Assembly: GCA_913776195.1 (NCBI GenBank)
Contig: CAJYMH010000006.1
Span: 1 to 64,000, forward strand
Source: an uncultured Caulobacter sp.
GTDB lineage: Bacteria; Pseudomonadota; Alphaproteobacteria; Caulobacterales; Caulobacteraceae
Direction of reading: 5' to 3'
Length of the DNA stretch: 64,000 bases
How positions within the stretch are numbered: position 1 is the stretch's first letter; each line of letters begins with the position of its first letter. Positions 10,407 through 18,710 of this stretch are shown here, one piece after another. The position numbers were made by a program, and so were the translations under genes. The notes beneath the pieces are model-generated. The model saw only the letters and a list, made by a program, of their open reading frames with translations. It was not told the origin of the DNA and searched no databases.

Positions 10407-10422
10407 GGCCGGATATCCGGCC
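10407..10422. promoter_or_regulatory. 16-bp perfect palindrome next to the rplK ribosome binding site
   Basis: GGCCGGATATCCGGCC is self-complementary and can form a 6-bp RNA stem with an AUAU loop immediately upstream of the rplK GAGGAG sequence. It may be part of the rplK leader fold that includes the putative L1 site, but no function is proven by sequence. Confidence 0.4.
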
Positions 10423-10446
10423 GGTTGAGCCGTGGTGCGGGCTTGG

Positions 10447-10472
10447 CGTCCCTCCCACGGATTTGATGGACG
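10447..10472 (-). promoter_or_regulatory. Probable ribosomal protein L1 mRNA-binding site (rplKA autoregulation)
   Basis: In the minus-strand transcript the stem CGTCC/GGACG (10472-10468 with 10451-10447) closes a loop that carries GTGGGAG (10458-10452) directly beside the 3' side of the stem. The L1 site on 23S rRNA (helices 76-78) has the same layout, with GGUGGGAGGCU beside the closing stem. L1 repression of L11-L1 mRNA through such mimicry is established for E. coli and archaea. The match here is by eye. Confidence 0.6.
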
Positions 10473-10526
10473 GCCCGAAGGCTGTCCGGTCTTCCCCCGC
10501 CGCCTAGGCCGCGGGGAATTTCGTCA

Positions 10527-11090
10527 TCAGGCGGTTTTCTCGACCTGATTGTATTCCAGCTCGACCGGGGTCGCCCGGCCGAAGATCGAAACGGTGACGC
10601 GCAGGCGGGCGCGTTCTTCGTCCACGTCCTCCACGGAACCGGTGAAGCTGGCGAACGGACCGTCGGTGACGCGCACCTGCTCGCCGATCTCGTAGGAGAC
10701 GGTGGGCTTCGGACGCTCGACGCCCTCTTCGATGGCGCCGACGATGCGCTGGACTTCACGTTCCGGCACCGGGGTCGGCTTCGAGCCGCCCTGGGCGCCC
10801 AGGAAGCCGGTGACCTTCGGGGTGTTCTTGATCAGGTGATAGGCTTCGTCGGTCAGGTGCATCTTCACCAGCACGTAGCCGGGGAAGAACTTGCGCTCGG
10901 CGTTGACCTTGCGGCCGCGGCGGATTTCGACGACGTCCTCGGTCGGGACCAGGATTTCCGAGAAGCTGTCTTCCAGGCCTTGCGACTTGGCTTGCTCGAG
11001 GATGCTGTCGCGCACCTTCTTCTCGAAGTTCGAGTAGGCGTGGACGATGTACCACTTGTGGTTCGGGTTCGAGCCGGTTTGAGCGTTCAT
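10527..11090 (-). CDS. nusG: Transcription termination/antitermination factor NusG
   Basis: NusG binds the RNA polymerase clamp and links it to Rho or ribosomal protein S10. The 187-residue product has the NGN domain (KWYIVHAYSNFEKKVRDSI, FPGYVLVKMHLTDEAYHLIKNTPKVTGFLG) and a C-terminal KOW domain (GEQVRVTDGPFASFTGSVEDVDEERARLRVTVSIFGRATPVEL). It starts 4 bases after the secE stop and belongs to the secE-nusG-rplK-rplA operon. Confidence 0.97.
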   Translation of the reverse strand: MNAQTGSNPNHKWYIVHAYSNFEKKVRDSILEQAKSQGLEDSFSEILVPTEDVVEIRRGRKVNAERKFFPGYVLVKMHLTDEAYHLIKNTPKVTGFLGAQGGSKPTPVPEREVQRIVGAIEEGVERPKPTVSYEIGEQVRVTDGPFASFTGSVEDVDEERARLRVTVSIFGRATPVELEYNQVEKTA

Positions 11091-11094
11091 CGTC

Positions 11095-11412
11095 TTATCC
11101 TGCGTTCACCAGGGCGAGGATCTGCGACACGCCGGTGCGCAGGACCCAATCGACCACAAAGAAGAAGATCGAGGTCATCACCACCATGATGAAAACCATC
11201 AGCGAGGTGATCCAGGTCTCCTTGCGGGAGGTCCAGGTGATCTTCTTCGCCTCGGCCATGACCTGGTCGAAGAACTTGGCCGGGCTGACCCGCTTCTTCG
11301 GCGCGGCTTCAGCCTTCAGCGCGGAAGCCTGACCCGCAGGGGCCATCGCCGCCGCCGTCTTGGCGGCGCGGGCTTTCATCGCTGACGGGGTCGATCCCGG
11401 TTTCCTGGCCAT
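11095..11412 (-). CDS. secE: Preprotein translocase subunit SecE
   Basis: SecE is the essential clamp subunit of the SecYEG channel. The C-terminal half has the conserved segment SPAKFFDQVMAEAKKITWTSRKETW followed by one membrane helix (ITSLMVFIMVVMTSIFFFVVDWVL). The Ala-rich N-terminal extension is common in alphaproteobacteria. I place the start at 11412 (MARKPGSTPS); an in-frame ATG at 11442 would add 10 residues, and neither start has a strong ribosome binding site. The gene directly follows tRNA-Trp, the usual order. Confidence 0.93.
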   Translation of the reverse strand: MARKPGSTPSAMKARAAKTAAAMAPAGQASALKAEAAPKKRVSPAKFFDQVMAEAKKITWTSRKETWITSLMVFIMVVMTSIFFFVVDWVLRTGVSQILALVNAG

Positions 11413-11485
11413 AAGCGGCTCGCGACCTTCTAAAACTGACATGACCGGCTGCGCGCGAGGCGTAGCCGGCTCTTCATATAGGTAG

Positions 11486-11561
11486 TGGCAGGAGTGGAGG
11501 GACTCGAACCCCCGGCCCTCGGTTTTGGAGACCGATGCTCTACCAGCTGAGCTACACTCCT
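11486..11561 (-). tRNA. tRNA-Trp (CCA anticodon)
   Basis: The minus strand reads a 76-base cloverleaf: acceptor stem AGGAGTG/CACTCCT, D-arm with AGCTCAGCTGGTAGAGC, anticodon arm ATCGGTCTCCAAAACCGA with anticodon CCA, T-arm GGGGGTTCGAGTCCC, and an encoded 3' CCA after discriminator G. It lies directly upstream of secE, the common arrangement for tRNA-Trp. Confidence 0.97.
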
Positions 11562-11785
11562 AGACGTCGGCTTTCGCCGCAGTCCTCCGGGCAATGAACA
11601 GCGCGCCGGGAAGCCGTTGAGCCTTCCGGCGCGCTCGGCTCATGCGCCGGAGCCGGCTCGTTTAGCAGCGACATGATCGCGGAGCAAGGGGATCGGACAG
11701 CCTCGCGGCCCATATCCCCAAGCGGATCGAAGCACGCGGCGGAGGCGTTTCCAGACCAGCTCCGCCATCACAGAGGAAACGCCCC

Positions 11786-11974
11786 GTGGATCAAGCCGCA
11801 CACAAAGACGACCGACCGTCCAATCGAGAGACGGAAAACGAGAACCTGAAGCCGGGACGCGAAGGTCAGCCGCCCCGCCCGGCCACAGAGCCAGCGGGAT
11901 CAAAGCCGAGCCAAGACAGCGGCGAGACCGCCACTGATCCAGGCTCGGGCGAGACCAAGCCCGACAAGGATTAG
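11786..11974 (+). CDS. Small hydrophilic protein, possibly disordered
   Basis: The 62-codon frame starts with GTG, preceded by GAGGAAA at about 8 bases. The product is rich in Pro, Glu, Asp, Lys and Gly, without hydrophobic segments, Cys or Trp, and would be disordered. I recognise no family. It stands alone between tRNA-Trp and a convergent lipoprotein gene. It could be a chance frame; the decent ribosome binding site and the non-arginine-rich composition, unlike most shadow frames here, favour a real gene. Confidence 0.4.
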   Translation: MDQAAHKDDRPSNRETENENLKPGREGQPPRPATEPAGSKPSQDSGETATDPGSGETKPDKD

Positions 11975-12021
11975 TCACCCCGGGTGAAGTCCGGCGCCGC
12001 GGCGCCGGACAACCCTGGAGG

Positions 12022-12423
12022 CTATTGCGCCTTGGGCTCTTCCGTCGCGGCGACGACGGTCGGCGCGGCTGCTGAGCAGCGAAGGCTCAGATACTCCCAC
12101 TTCACATCGGTCAAGACCTTGCCGCAGTCGGACGTCTGGCCGTTGTCCATGCCCGTGACGGCGACACTGACGCCCTTGGTCGGATCCGGAGCGGGCGCGG
12201 CCGAGGTCACGTCATACATCACCCCGCCGGGACCGCGGAGCGCCACGCAGGTGGCGCCGGTCGAGGCGTTGGTGGCTGGCCGTGCGCAGCCGGAGACATT
12301 TATGGCTTTGCCCGCGACCGCCGCGACCTGCGTCTGGGAGCCGGTTCCGGCGTTGCCGCAGGCCGACAAGGCAAGGATCGAAAACGCGGCGACAGCCGCG
12401 CCTTTCAACAACGCTACGCGCAT
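12022..12423 (-). CDS. Putative small lipoprotein of unknown function
   Basis: The 133-residue product begins MRVALLKGAAVAAFSILALSACGNAG, a lipoprotein signal peptide with lipobox LSAC (Cys about residue 22). The mature part contains three further Cys residues that may form disulphides and no domain I recognise. The start at 12423 is preceded by GGAGGG; the longer frame from 12525 would bury the signal sequence. It is divergent from the ferredoxin-NADP reductase gene, with about 260 bases between them. Confidence 0.65.
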   Translation of the reverse strand: MRVALLKGAAVAAFSILALSACGNAGTGSQTQVAAVAGKAINVSGCARPATNASTGATCVALRGPGGVMYDVTSAAPAPDPTKGVSVAVTGMDNGQTSDCGKVLTDVKWEYLSLRCSAAAPTVVAATEEPKAQ

Positions 12424-12501
12424 CCATCCCTCCGTATATTTTACGCTCTCTGGTGGAGCGCGGACGACTCTGCGCCTCGATACAGGAGTCGGCAACGCAT
12501 A

Positions 12502-12541
12502 TTTTGACGTTCGACGTAAAAGCATTCGCCATTTTTGACGT
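12502..12541. repeat. Direct repeat of TTTTGACGT, 31 bases apart
   Basis: TTTTGACGT occurs at 12502-12510 and again at 12533-12541, a period of 31 bases or about three helical turns. The first copy also forms an imperfect inverted repeat with ACGTAAAA. The pair lies in the divergent region between the lipoprotein gene and the ferredoxin-NADP reductase gene. It may be a regulator site, or the TTGACG cores may be -35 elements; I see no convincing -10. Confidence 0.3.
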
Positions 12542-12680
12542 GATTGAGAATTTCATTGCGCGGGCCGCATCGGTTGACATCGCCCCCTCGCGCATCACAT
12601 GACGGTGCGCCGTCCGATGGGCCGTAGACGGCGATGTTGAGACACGTGCGTCGATGCAGGCGCAAAGGAACCTTCCGGCC

Positions 12681-13514
12681 ATGACCGACACGGCACTGCA
12701 GACCTCACCCGCCCCGGCGCCTTCGGGCGCGCACCATGTCGAGACGGTGCTTTGGGTGAAGCATTGGACCGATCGCCTTTTCAGCTTCGCCATCACGCGG
12801 CCGGCGTCGCTGCGCTTCCGCTCGGGCGAGTTCGTGATGATCGGCCTGCCGCCGCGCCCCGAACTGGGTGAGACAAAGCCGATCCTGCGCGCCTATTCGA
12901 TCGCTTCGCCCTGCTTCGCCGAGGAGCTGGAGTTCTTCTCGATCAAGGTGCCGGACGGCCCCCTGACCTCGCGCTTGCAGCAGATCAAGGAAGGCGACCA
13001 GATCCTGCTGGGCAAGAAGCCCACCGGCACCTTGGTGCTGGACGCGGTGAAGCCGGGCAAGCGCCTGTTTCTGTTCGGCACCGGCACCGGCCTCGCCCCT
13101 TGGCTGTCGGTGGCCCGCGATCCCGACGCCTATTCGCGCTTCGAGAAGGTGGTCGTCGCTCACGGCGTGCGCGAGGTGGAGGAGCTGGCCTATCGCGACT
13201 TCTTCACCAGCGATATTCACGAAGACCCCCTGGTCGGCGACGAGGCCAAGACCCAGCTCATCTACTATCCCACGGTCACCCGCGAGGCTTTTGAGCGCCA
13301 GGGCCGCTTCACCACCCTGGTGGAGACCGGCCAGCTGTTCCGCGATCTGGGCCTGCCGGGCGACAAGTTCGACCCCGAACAGGACCGGGCGATGCTCTGC
13401 GGCTCCATGGCCATGATTAAGGATCTGGCGGCCATCCTCGACAGCCACGGCATGAAGGAAGGCTCCAACGCCGAACCGGGGGACTATGTCCTCGAACGCG
13501 CCTTCGTCGGCTGA
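12681..13514 (+). CDS. fpr: Ferredoxin--NADP(+) reductase
   Basis: This FAD enzyme transfers electrons between NADPH and ferredoxin or flavodoxin. The 277-residue product has the FAD-binding barrel with RAYSIASP (flavin-binding RxYS motif), the NADP-binding domain with LFLFGTGTGLAPWLSVARD, a conserved MLCGSMAMIKD segment, and the C-terminus YVLERAFVG typical of the bacterial fpr subclass, where the last residues cover the flavin. The ATG at 12681 has AAGGAA upstream; a second in-frame ATG at 12654 is possible. Its 3' end overlaps moeA by 29 bases. Confidence 0.92.
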   Translation: MTDTALQTSPAPAPSGAHHVETVLWVKHWTDRLFSFAITRPASLRFRSGEFVMIGLPPRPELGETKPILRAYSIASPCFAEELEFFSIKVPDGPLTSRLQQIKEGDQILLGKKPTGTLVLDAVKPGKRLFLFGTGTGLAPWLSVARDPDAYSRFEKVVVAHGVREVEELAYRDFFTSDIHEDPLVGDEAKTQLIYYPTVTREAFERQGRFTTLVETGQLFRDLGLPGDKFDPEQDRAMLCGSMAMIKDLAAILDSHGMKEGSNAEPGDYVLERAFVG

Positions 13515-14760
13515 CGCCCGCAACCTGACCGTCGAGGAGGCGCGCCGCCGCATGCTGGCGCGCGCCGCTTTCCTCGGCGTCGAGACCGCCCACCTATACG
13601 ACGCCGCCGGCCGCATGCTGGCCGAGGACGTCTTGGCCATCCGCGACCAGCCGCCCTTTGACGCCTCCGCCATGGACGGCTGGGCGGTGCGCGCCGCCGA
13701 CCTGAACGGCCAGCCCCTGCGCATCGTCGGCGAAAGCGCCGCGGGCCACGGCTATTCCGAGACCCTTCAGGCTGGCGAGACCGTGCGCATCTTCACCGGC
13801 GCGCCCATCCCGGCTGGCGCCGACCGCGTGGTGATCCAAGAAGAGGCCGATCGCGTCGGGGATCTGCTGACGCCGCGAGCCACGCCGGACGCCCCGGCCT
13901 TTGTCCGCCCGCGCGGCGGCGATTTCCGGGCCGGGGATATGCTGCTGCACAGCGGCGATATCCTGACGCCCTGGCGGCTGGCCCTGGCCGCCGCCGCGGG
14001 CCGGACCGCCCTGGCCGTCGCCCGCCGCCCGCGTATCGCCATCCTGACCGGCGGCGACGAGGTGGTCGCTCCCGGCGGTGCGCCCGGCCCCTGGCAGATC
14101 TTCGACTCCGGCTCGGCGGGTTTGCTGGCCCTGGCTCGGCAATGGGGGGCGGAAGCGCGGGGCTATCCTCTCATCGGCGACGATGAGGACGCCATCGTCG
14201 CTCAAGCCTCCGAAATCACCTCCGCAGTCACCGCTCCCGCCAATGTTTCTGCCTCCCAATTCTCCGCCGACCTGATCGTCCTTATGGGCGGCGCATCAGT
14301 GGGCGAGCACGACCTGGCCAAGCCAGCCCTCGCCCGCCTCGGCCTCGTGCTGGATGTGGAGACGGTGAAGGTGCGGCCGGGCAAACCGACCTGGTTCGGC
14401 AAGCTGGCCGACGGCCGTCTGGTCCTGGGCCTGCCTGGCAACCCGGCCTCCGCCTTCGTCTGCGCCGAGCTTTTCCTGCGCCCGTTGGTAGAGGCCATGA
14501 CAGGCGCGACGCCCGGCCCGATCATGGAGACGGCGGCCCTCGCCGCCGCCTTGCCCGCCAATGGCCCGCGCGAACACTGGATGCGCGCGCGCCTGGAATC
14601 CGGCCAAGACGGCGTCGCGCGCATCCGCGCCTTTCCCGATCAGGAATCCTCGCTGGTCACGGTCTTCGCCCAGGCCGACGCCCTGCTCGTGCGCCCTGCC
14701 GGCGCTGGCGCGGCGGCCCCAGGCGACATCGTGCGGATGCTTCGCCTAGGCCGCGTGTAA
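13486..14760 (+). CDS. moeA: Molybdopterin molybdotransferase MoeA
   Basis: MoeA inserts molybdate into adenylylated molybdopterin, the last common step of molybdenum cofactor synthesis. The 424-residue product has the MoeA signatures PPFDASAMDGWAVRA, RIFTGAPIPAGADRVVIQEEA, ILTGGDEVV, LIVLMGGASVGEHD, VRPGKPTWFGKL and VLGLPGNPASAFVCAELF. The ATG at 13486 lies inside the 3' end of fpr, which suggests translational coupling. No other cofactor gene is nearby. The stop codon sits inside a 22-bp palindrome. Confidence 0.95.
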   Translation: MSSNAPSSADARNLTVEEARRRMLARAAFLGVETAHLYDAAGRMLAEDVLAIRDQPPFDASAMDGWAVRAADLNGQPLRIVGESAAGHGYSETLQAGETVRIFTGAPIPAGADRVVIQEEADRVGDLLTPRATPDAPAFVRPRGGDFRAGDMLLHSGDILTPWRLALAAAAGRTALAVARRPRIAILTGGDEVVAPGGAPGPWQIFDSGSAGLLALARQWGAEARGYPLIGDDEDAIVAQASEITSAVTAPANVSASQFSADLIVLMGGASVGEHDLAKPALARLGLVLDVETVKVRPGKPTWFGKLADGRLVLGLPGNPASAFVCAELFLRPLVEAMTGATPGPIMETAALAAALPANGPREHWMRARLESGQDGVARIRAFPDQESSLVTVFAQADALLVRPAGAGAAAPGDIVRMLRLGRV

Positions 14761-14776
14761 AGTAAATACTTTACAC
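14755..14776. promoter_or_regulatory. Perfect 22-bp palindrome spanning the moeA stop codon
   Basis: Arms GTGTAAAGTA (14755-14764) and TACTTTACAC (14767-14776) flank a 2-base centre and contain the moeA TAA. The site is AT-rich in a very GC-rich background and lies 25 bases before the start of the polysaccharide biosynthesis gene. It has the shape of a dimeric repressor operator, controlling 14802-16730. An RNA hairpin without a T-tract is the alternative. Confidence 0.5.
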
Positions 14777-14801
14777 AAAATCGAGACGCCGTAGAAATCG
14801 C

Positions 14802-16730
14802 ATGCTAAGCCTCGAACCGAGTCCGCGAACCGCGGGCGGGACGGCAAGGTTTCGGGAGCACGGCGTGGGTCGAGCGGGCAAGTTCGCAGTTCATGTCTTG
14901 TTGGCCTTCCTGGCCGCTTTCATCTCCTGCGCCATCTGCGTCGGCGGGACCTGGCCGGTGCCGGCGATCATCGCCTCGGCCCTCGGTTTCGCCGCTTGCG
15001 CCGCCGTCGTCGAACTGGTGATCCAGATCGAGCGCGCGCCCTGGCGCTTCGTGGCCCTGGGCGACATCCTGCGCCTGGCCCGGTCGTCGGCTCTGGCTAT
15101 GAGCTTGTTCACGTTCATCGTCTGGGCGACGCCCGTGGGTCTGCCCGGCGGCTGGCGTTCGGCCCTGCTGACCCTGATGGTCTATCCCGGCTTCCTGGCC
15201 GGCCTGCGTATCGTTCGCCGGGCCATGCACGAAGGCTCGCTGGTCGAGGTCTTCATCGGCGGCCATATCGCCACCCGCTCGCCCCTGCTGATCGTCGGCG
15301 AGGCGCATGAGGCCGACGCCTTCCTGCGCGCCCCGACCACCGCGCTGGGCCAGACCTATGCGGCCATCGGCGTGGTCTCCCCCTCCACGCGTGAAGTGGG
15401 CGAGGAGTTCCGCGGCGTCTGCGTCCTGGGCGACGTCAGCCAGTTCGACGAAGTTCTGATGCGCCTGCGCGAAAGCAACATCGCCCCGGCCGCCATCCTG
15501 TTTCTGTCGCATCCGGCCAGCCTGCCGGGCCTTGGCCCAGAACGCTTGGGACGCCTGAAGAGCGAGGGCGTGCGTCTGCTGCGCCAGCCCGGCGGCGTGG
15601 TCGAGCTGGCCAAGGGCCCCTCCGTCGCCGGCCTGCGCGAGATCAGCCTCGAAGAACTGCTGGCCCGCGCGCCGGTGCAGCTGGACATGAATGCAGCCCG
15701 CGAACTGGTCGCCGGCAAGCGCGTGCTGGTGACCGGCGCCGGCGGCTCGATCGGTTCGGAAATCTGCCGTCAGGTGGCGGGTTGCGAGCCGGCCAGCCTG
15801 ACCATGCTGGACGCCTCCGAAGGCGCCCTCTTCCAGATCGGCCGCGAGATCGCCGAGGCCTGGCCCGACCTGCCGCAGCACGAGGTCCTGTGCGACATCC
15901 GCGATCGCGCGCGCCTGTCCTCCTGGTTCGCCGACAAGCAGCCCCAGATCGTCTTCCACGCCGCCGCGCTCAAGCACGTGCCCCTGGTGGAGGCCCACCC
16001 CTGCGAGGGCGTGCTGACCAACGTGTTCGGCACCCGCAACGTGGTCGAGGCCGCCCGCGGCGTCGAGGCGGCGCATATGGTGATGATCTCCACCGACAAG
16101 GCGGTCGATCCGTCCAGCGTCATGGGCGCCACCAAGCGCATGGCCGAGACCCTGGTGCGCACCAGCGCCGGCCCCACCCGTTTCAGCGTCGTGCGCTTCG
16201 GCAACGTTCTGGGTTCGGCCGGTTCGGTGGCCACGGTGTTCCAGCACCAAATCGAGAAGGGCGGCCCTGTCACCATCACCGACTTCGAGGTCGAGCGCTA
16301 TTTCATGACCATCCCCGAGGCGGTGAAGCTGGTCCTGCGCGCCGCCGCCCTGTCGGCCGCCGAGGCGGAACCGGAATCGGGCGTTCTGACCCTGGAGATG
16401 GGCGAGCCGGTGAAGATCGTCGATCTGGCCCGCCGCATGATCGAGCTGAACGGCCTGATCCCCGACAAGGACATCGAGATCCGCGAGATCGGCCTGCGTC
16501 CCGGTGAGAAGATCAGCGAAGAGCTGGTGGATATCGGCGAGGCCGCCCGCGCCCGAGCGCCGGGCATCCTGGAGGCCATTCCAGGCGCGCCGCTCACACC
16601 GCTCGCCGAGACCGACCTGGCGGCTTTGGAAGCCCAGGCCCGTCAGGGCGACGCCGGCGCGGTGCGCGCCACCCTGTTCCGCATCGTCGAGCAGACTCGC
16701 CAGCTGACCGCCACCCGCCGCGCGGGCTGA
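14802..16730 (+). CDS. Membrane-bound nucleotide-sugar epimerase/dehydratase (CapD/FlaA1-WbpM-like)
   Basis: The 642-residue protein has an N-terminal membrane part with about four helices (residues 25-135; FAVHVLLAFLAAFISCAICVGG and following), a CoA-binding-like Rossmann linker (about 160-290), and a C-terminal extended SDR domain with TGAGGSIGSEICRQ (about residue 305). The active-site region reads MISTDKAVDPSSVMGATKR, with Met replacing the usual catalytic Tyr, as is typical for the WbpM/CapD type of UDP-GlcNAc 4,6-dehydratase. It likely provides a modified sugar for capsule, O-antigen or surface glycans. No glycan genes are adjacent. Confidence 0.88.
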   Translation: MLSLEPSPRTAGGTARFREHGVGRAGKFAVHVLLAFLAAFISCAICVGGTWPVPAIIASALGFAACAAVVELVIQIERAPWRFVALGDILRLARSSALAMSLFTFIVWATPVGLPGGWRSALLTLMVYPGFLAGLRIVRRAMHEGSLVEVFIGGHIATRSPLLIVGEAHEADAFLRAPTTALGQTYAAIGVVSPSTREVGEEFRGVCVLGDVSQFDEVLMRLRESNIAPAAILFLSHPASLPGLGPERLGRLKSEGVRLLRQPGGVVELAKGPSVAGLREISLEELLARAPVQLDMNAARELVAGKRVLVTGAGGSIGSEICRQVAGCEPASLTMLDASEGALFQIGREIAEAWPDLPQHEVLCDIRDRARLSSWFADKQPQIVFHAAALKHVPLVEAHPCEGVLTNVFGTRNVVEAARGVEAAHMVMISTDKAVDPSSVMGATKRMAETLVRTSAGPTRFSVVRFGNVLGSAGSVATVFQHQIEKGGPVTITDFEVERYFMTIPEAVKLVLRAAALSAAEAEPESGVLTLEMGEPVKIVDLARRMIELNGLIPDKDIEIREIGLRPGEKISEELVDIGEAARARAPGILEAIPGAPLTPLAETDLAALEAQARQGDAGAVRATLFRIVEQTRQLTATRRAG

Positions 16731-16739
16731 TCTAAAGCC

Positions 16740-18248
16740 TCAGCAGTCGTCGCGCCCATCCATGATGCAGGGCAGCAGTTCGGTCAGGTCCTGTTTCAGC
16801 CGCTTGCGGCGGTTCCAGGGATTCCAGGCGTCCTTCGTCGTCGTCGGATCGCCCAGGTGCCACTTGGCGATGAAACGGGCGAACGGACCCGGCTTGCGGG
16901 CCTCGGCATGCGGCAGTCGGCGCGGTTTATGGTCCAGGGCGTTGATCGCCGCCGCCAGTCCGCCGTGCGCGGCCATGGCCGCTCCCACCTCGTCCCCGCG
17001 CCGCTCCATGTAGTGACCGACCAGCCGCGAGCGGAAGGCGCGGATCGCCATGCGTGTCGCCTCCCCGTCCGGCCCGTGCTCGGCCTCCAACGCCACGTCC
17101 AGTTCACTGTCCAGACCCGTGGAGCGGTTGTTCAGGTTGGCCGACCCGATCCGCAGGAAGGTGTCGTCGATGATCGCCACCTTGGAATGGACGATCACCG
17201 CGTTGCCTCCGGGCGTCAGGGGCGTATAGGCCGAGAACCGACCCTGCACGTCCGCCGCCCGCAGGCGATGGATGGCGGCCGAACGGGCGCTGTCCATGGT
17301 GATCTGGTCGAAATAGCTGGGGCTGTGCGCCGGCCCGATGGCGACGATCTCCGGCCCGTCCGCCTCCAGCAGCCGCTCCACCAGCGCCTCCACGATCAGG
17401 GGAGACGTCAGGTACTGGTTCTCCAGCAGGATCAGCCGCTTGGCCGCGGCGATGGCGTCCAGGTGGAGGCGCAGGCATTCGCCATGCCCCTTCTGCCCCT
17501 TCCAATCGGATGCGGTGCGCGCCAGGGCCACCGACTGCCGGCGAGCGTGTATGGCCACACTGTCCGGCCAGATCATCTCCCGCTCCGGCGGCAGGGGCGT
17601 CAGCGGCTCCCCGGTCGCCGTGCGCCAGCGCTGGGCGAAATGCTCGCACAGGGCGTGGCCGACCGGCCCCTCCATCATCATCGACACCTCGTGCCGCGCC
17701 GGATAGCGGCGGCCGTTGGGCAGGCGGCGGCGAGGGTCGTGGTCGTCGTGGTGGCAGGTGTCCCAGCGGTCCGGGCCCATGTCGCCGCCGCTGATGAAGG
17801 CCAGACGCCCGTCGATGATCACCGCCTTCTGATGGTGGCAGGCGCTCATGGGCAGGCTGTTGTCGAGCCGGAACTTGACCCGCGAGTCGGCGAAATAGGC
17901 CTGGGCGCGCTGCGGCGCCAGCCATTGCGAGGCGGCGATGGGCGGCGGCATGTCCCAGGCGAGGATGCGTACGTCCAGCGCGGGGTTCAGCGCCGCCATC
18001 CGCCGCAACAGCAGGCCTAGGCGGTCCGCATGCTCCGGATCCTTACTGATCGGGGAGCGGTCCGGCGTCAGGCGGGTAAGCGGATCAAAGGTCCAGGCCA
18101 GGATCCAGATCGACGACTTCGCCTTGAGCAAAGAGGCTTTGAGAGCGGCGAAATAATCGGCGCTGTCGATGAGAAACGCGACCCGGTCAGCCCGCTCCTG
18201 CCGCCAGCAATTGACGCCGGGACGGATGACTTCCGTCGCCTCGCTCAT
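16740..18248 (-). CDS. Phospholipase D-like / cardiolipin synthase-like protein
   Basis: The 502-residue product contains two HKD motifs: HHQKAVIIDGRLAFISGGDM in the first half and VHSKVAIIDDTFLRIGSANL in the second. A two-HKD protein of this length acts as a phospholipase D or phosphatidyltransferase on membrane phospholipids. I see no N-terminal membrane anchor. I chose the ATG at 18248 because GAGG precedes it; the open frame extends 11 codons further upstream. It converges with the dehydratase gene, 9 bases apart. Confidence 0.85.
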   Translation of the reverse strand: MSEATEVIRPGVNCWRQERADRVAFLIDSADYFAALKASLLKAKSSIWILAWTFDPLTRLTPDRSPISKDPEHADRLGLLLRRMAALNPALDVRILAWDMPPPIAASQWLAPQRAQAYFADSRVKFRLDNSLPMSACHHQKAVIIDGRLAFISGGDMGPDRWDTCHHDDHDPRRRLPNGRRYPARHEVSMMMEGPVGHALCEHFAQRWRTATGEPLTPLPPEREMIWPDSVAIHARRQSVALARTASDWKGQKGHGECLRLHLDAIAAAKRLILLENQYLTSPLIVEALVERLLEADGPEIVAIGPAHSPSYFDQITMDSARSAAIHRLRAADVQGRFSAYTPLTPGGNAVIVHSKVAIIDDTFLRIGSANLNNRSTGLDSELDVALEAEHGPDGEATRMAIRAFRSRLVGHYMERRGDEVGAAMAAHGGLAAAINALDHKPRRLPHAEARKPGPFARFIAKWHLGDPTTTKDAWNPWNRRKRLKQDLTELLPCIMDGRDDC

Positions 18249-18327
18249 TCGCGCCTCATCCAGAGTCCCGACATCCCACATGCGCGGGGAACGCGCGAAA
18301 CCGGCCTACGGCTCCGCTAGATTTTAA

Positions 18328-18672
18328 TTAGCCCGAGATCGCCGAGGCGTCGCGCTCGCCCGTGCGGATGCGCATGGCCTGCTCCAGGTCGATGACGAAG
18401 ATCTTGCCGTCGCCGATCTTGCCGCTGTTGGAGGCGGCGACGATGGCGTCGCTGACCCCGGCCACCAGATCGTCGGAAACCGCGATCTCCAGCTTCACCT
18501 TGGGCAACAACTTCACCTCGTATTCGGCGCCGCGATAGATTTCGGTCTTGCCCTTCTGACGGCCGTAGCCGCGTACCTCGGTGACGGTCAGGCCCGACGC
18601 GCCAGCCTCGGTCACGGCGTCCAGCACCGCATCGAGCCGGCTGGGTTTGATGATCGCGACGATCATTTTCAT
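18328..18672 (-). CDS. P-II family nitrogen regulatory protein
   Basis: P-II proteins report 2-oxoglutarate, ATP/ADP and (through uridylylation) glutamine status to glutamine synthetase adenylyltransferase, NtrB or AmtB. The 114-residue product starts MKMIVAIIKPSRLDAVLDAV and keeps the T-loop GRQKGKTEIYRGAEYEV with uridylylation site Tyr51, the B-loop region and the C-terminal GKIFVIDLEQAMRIRTGERD. It is GlnB- or GlnK-like; neither glnA nor amtB is adjacent, so I leave the symbol open. It follows the methyltransferase gene by 38 bases on the same strand. Confidence 0.93.
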   Translation of the reverse strand: MKMIVAIIKPSRLDAVLDAVTEAGASGLTVTEVRGYGRQKGKTEIYRGAEYEVKLLPKVKLEIAVSDDLVAGVSDAIVAASNSGKIGDGKIFVIDLEQAMRIRTGERDASAISG

Positions 18673-18710
18673 GCAGTGTCTCCGAGCAAATCGAGCGGCA
18701 TAAGCTAGGC

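Noticed and set aside
11640..11978. 112-codon frame on the minus strand upstream of tRNA-Trp
   Set aside because: It is Arg/Ser/Trp-rich, lacks a ribosome binding site and runs antisense to the better supported small hydrophilic frame at 11786-11974.
16857..18020. 387-codon open frame on the plus strand over the phospholipase D-like gene
   Set aside because: The minus strand carries two HKD motifs in one long frame; the plus frame has no domain and mirrors its codon bias.
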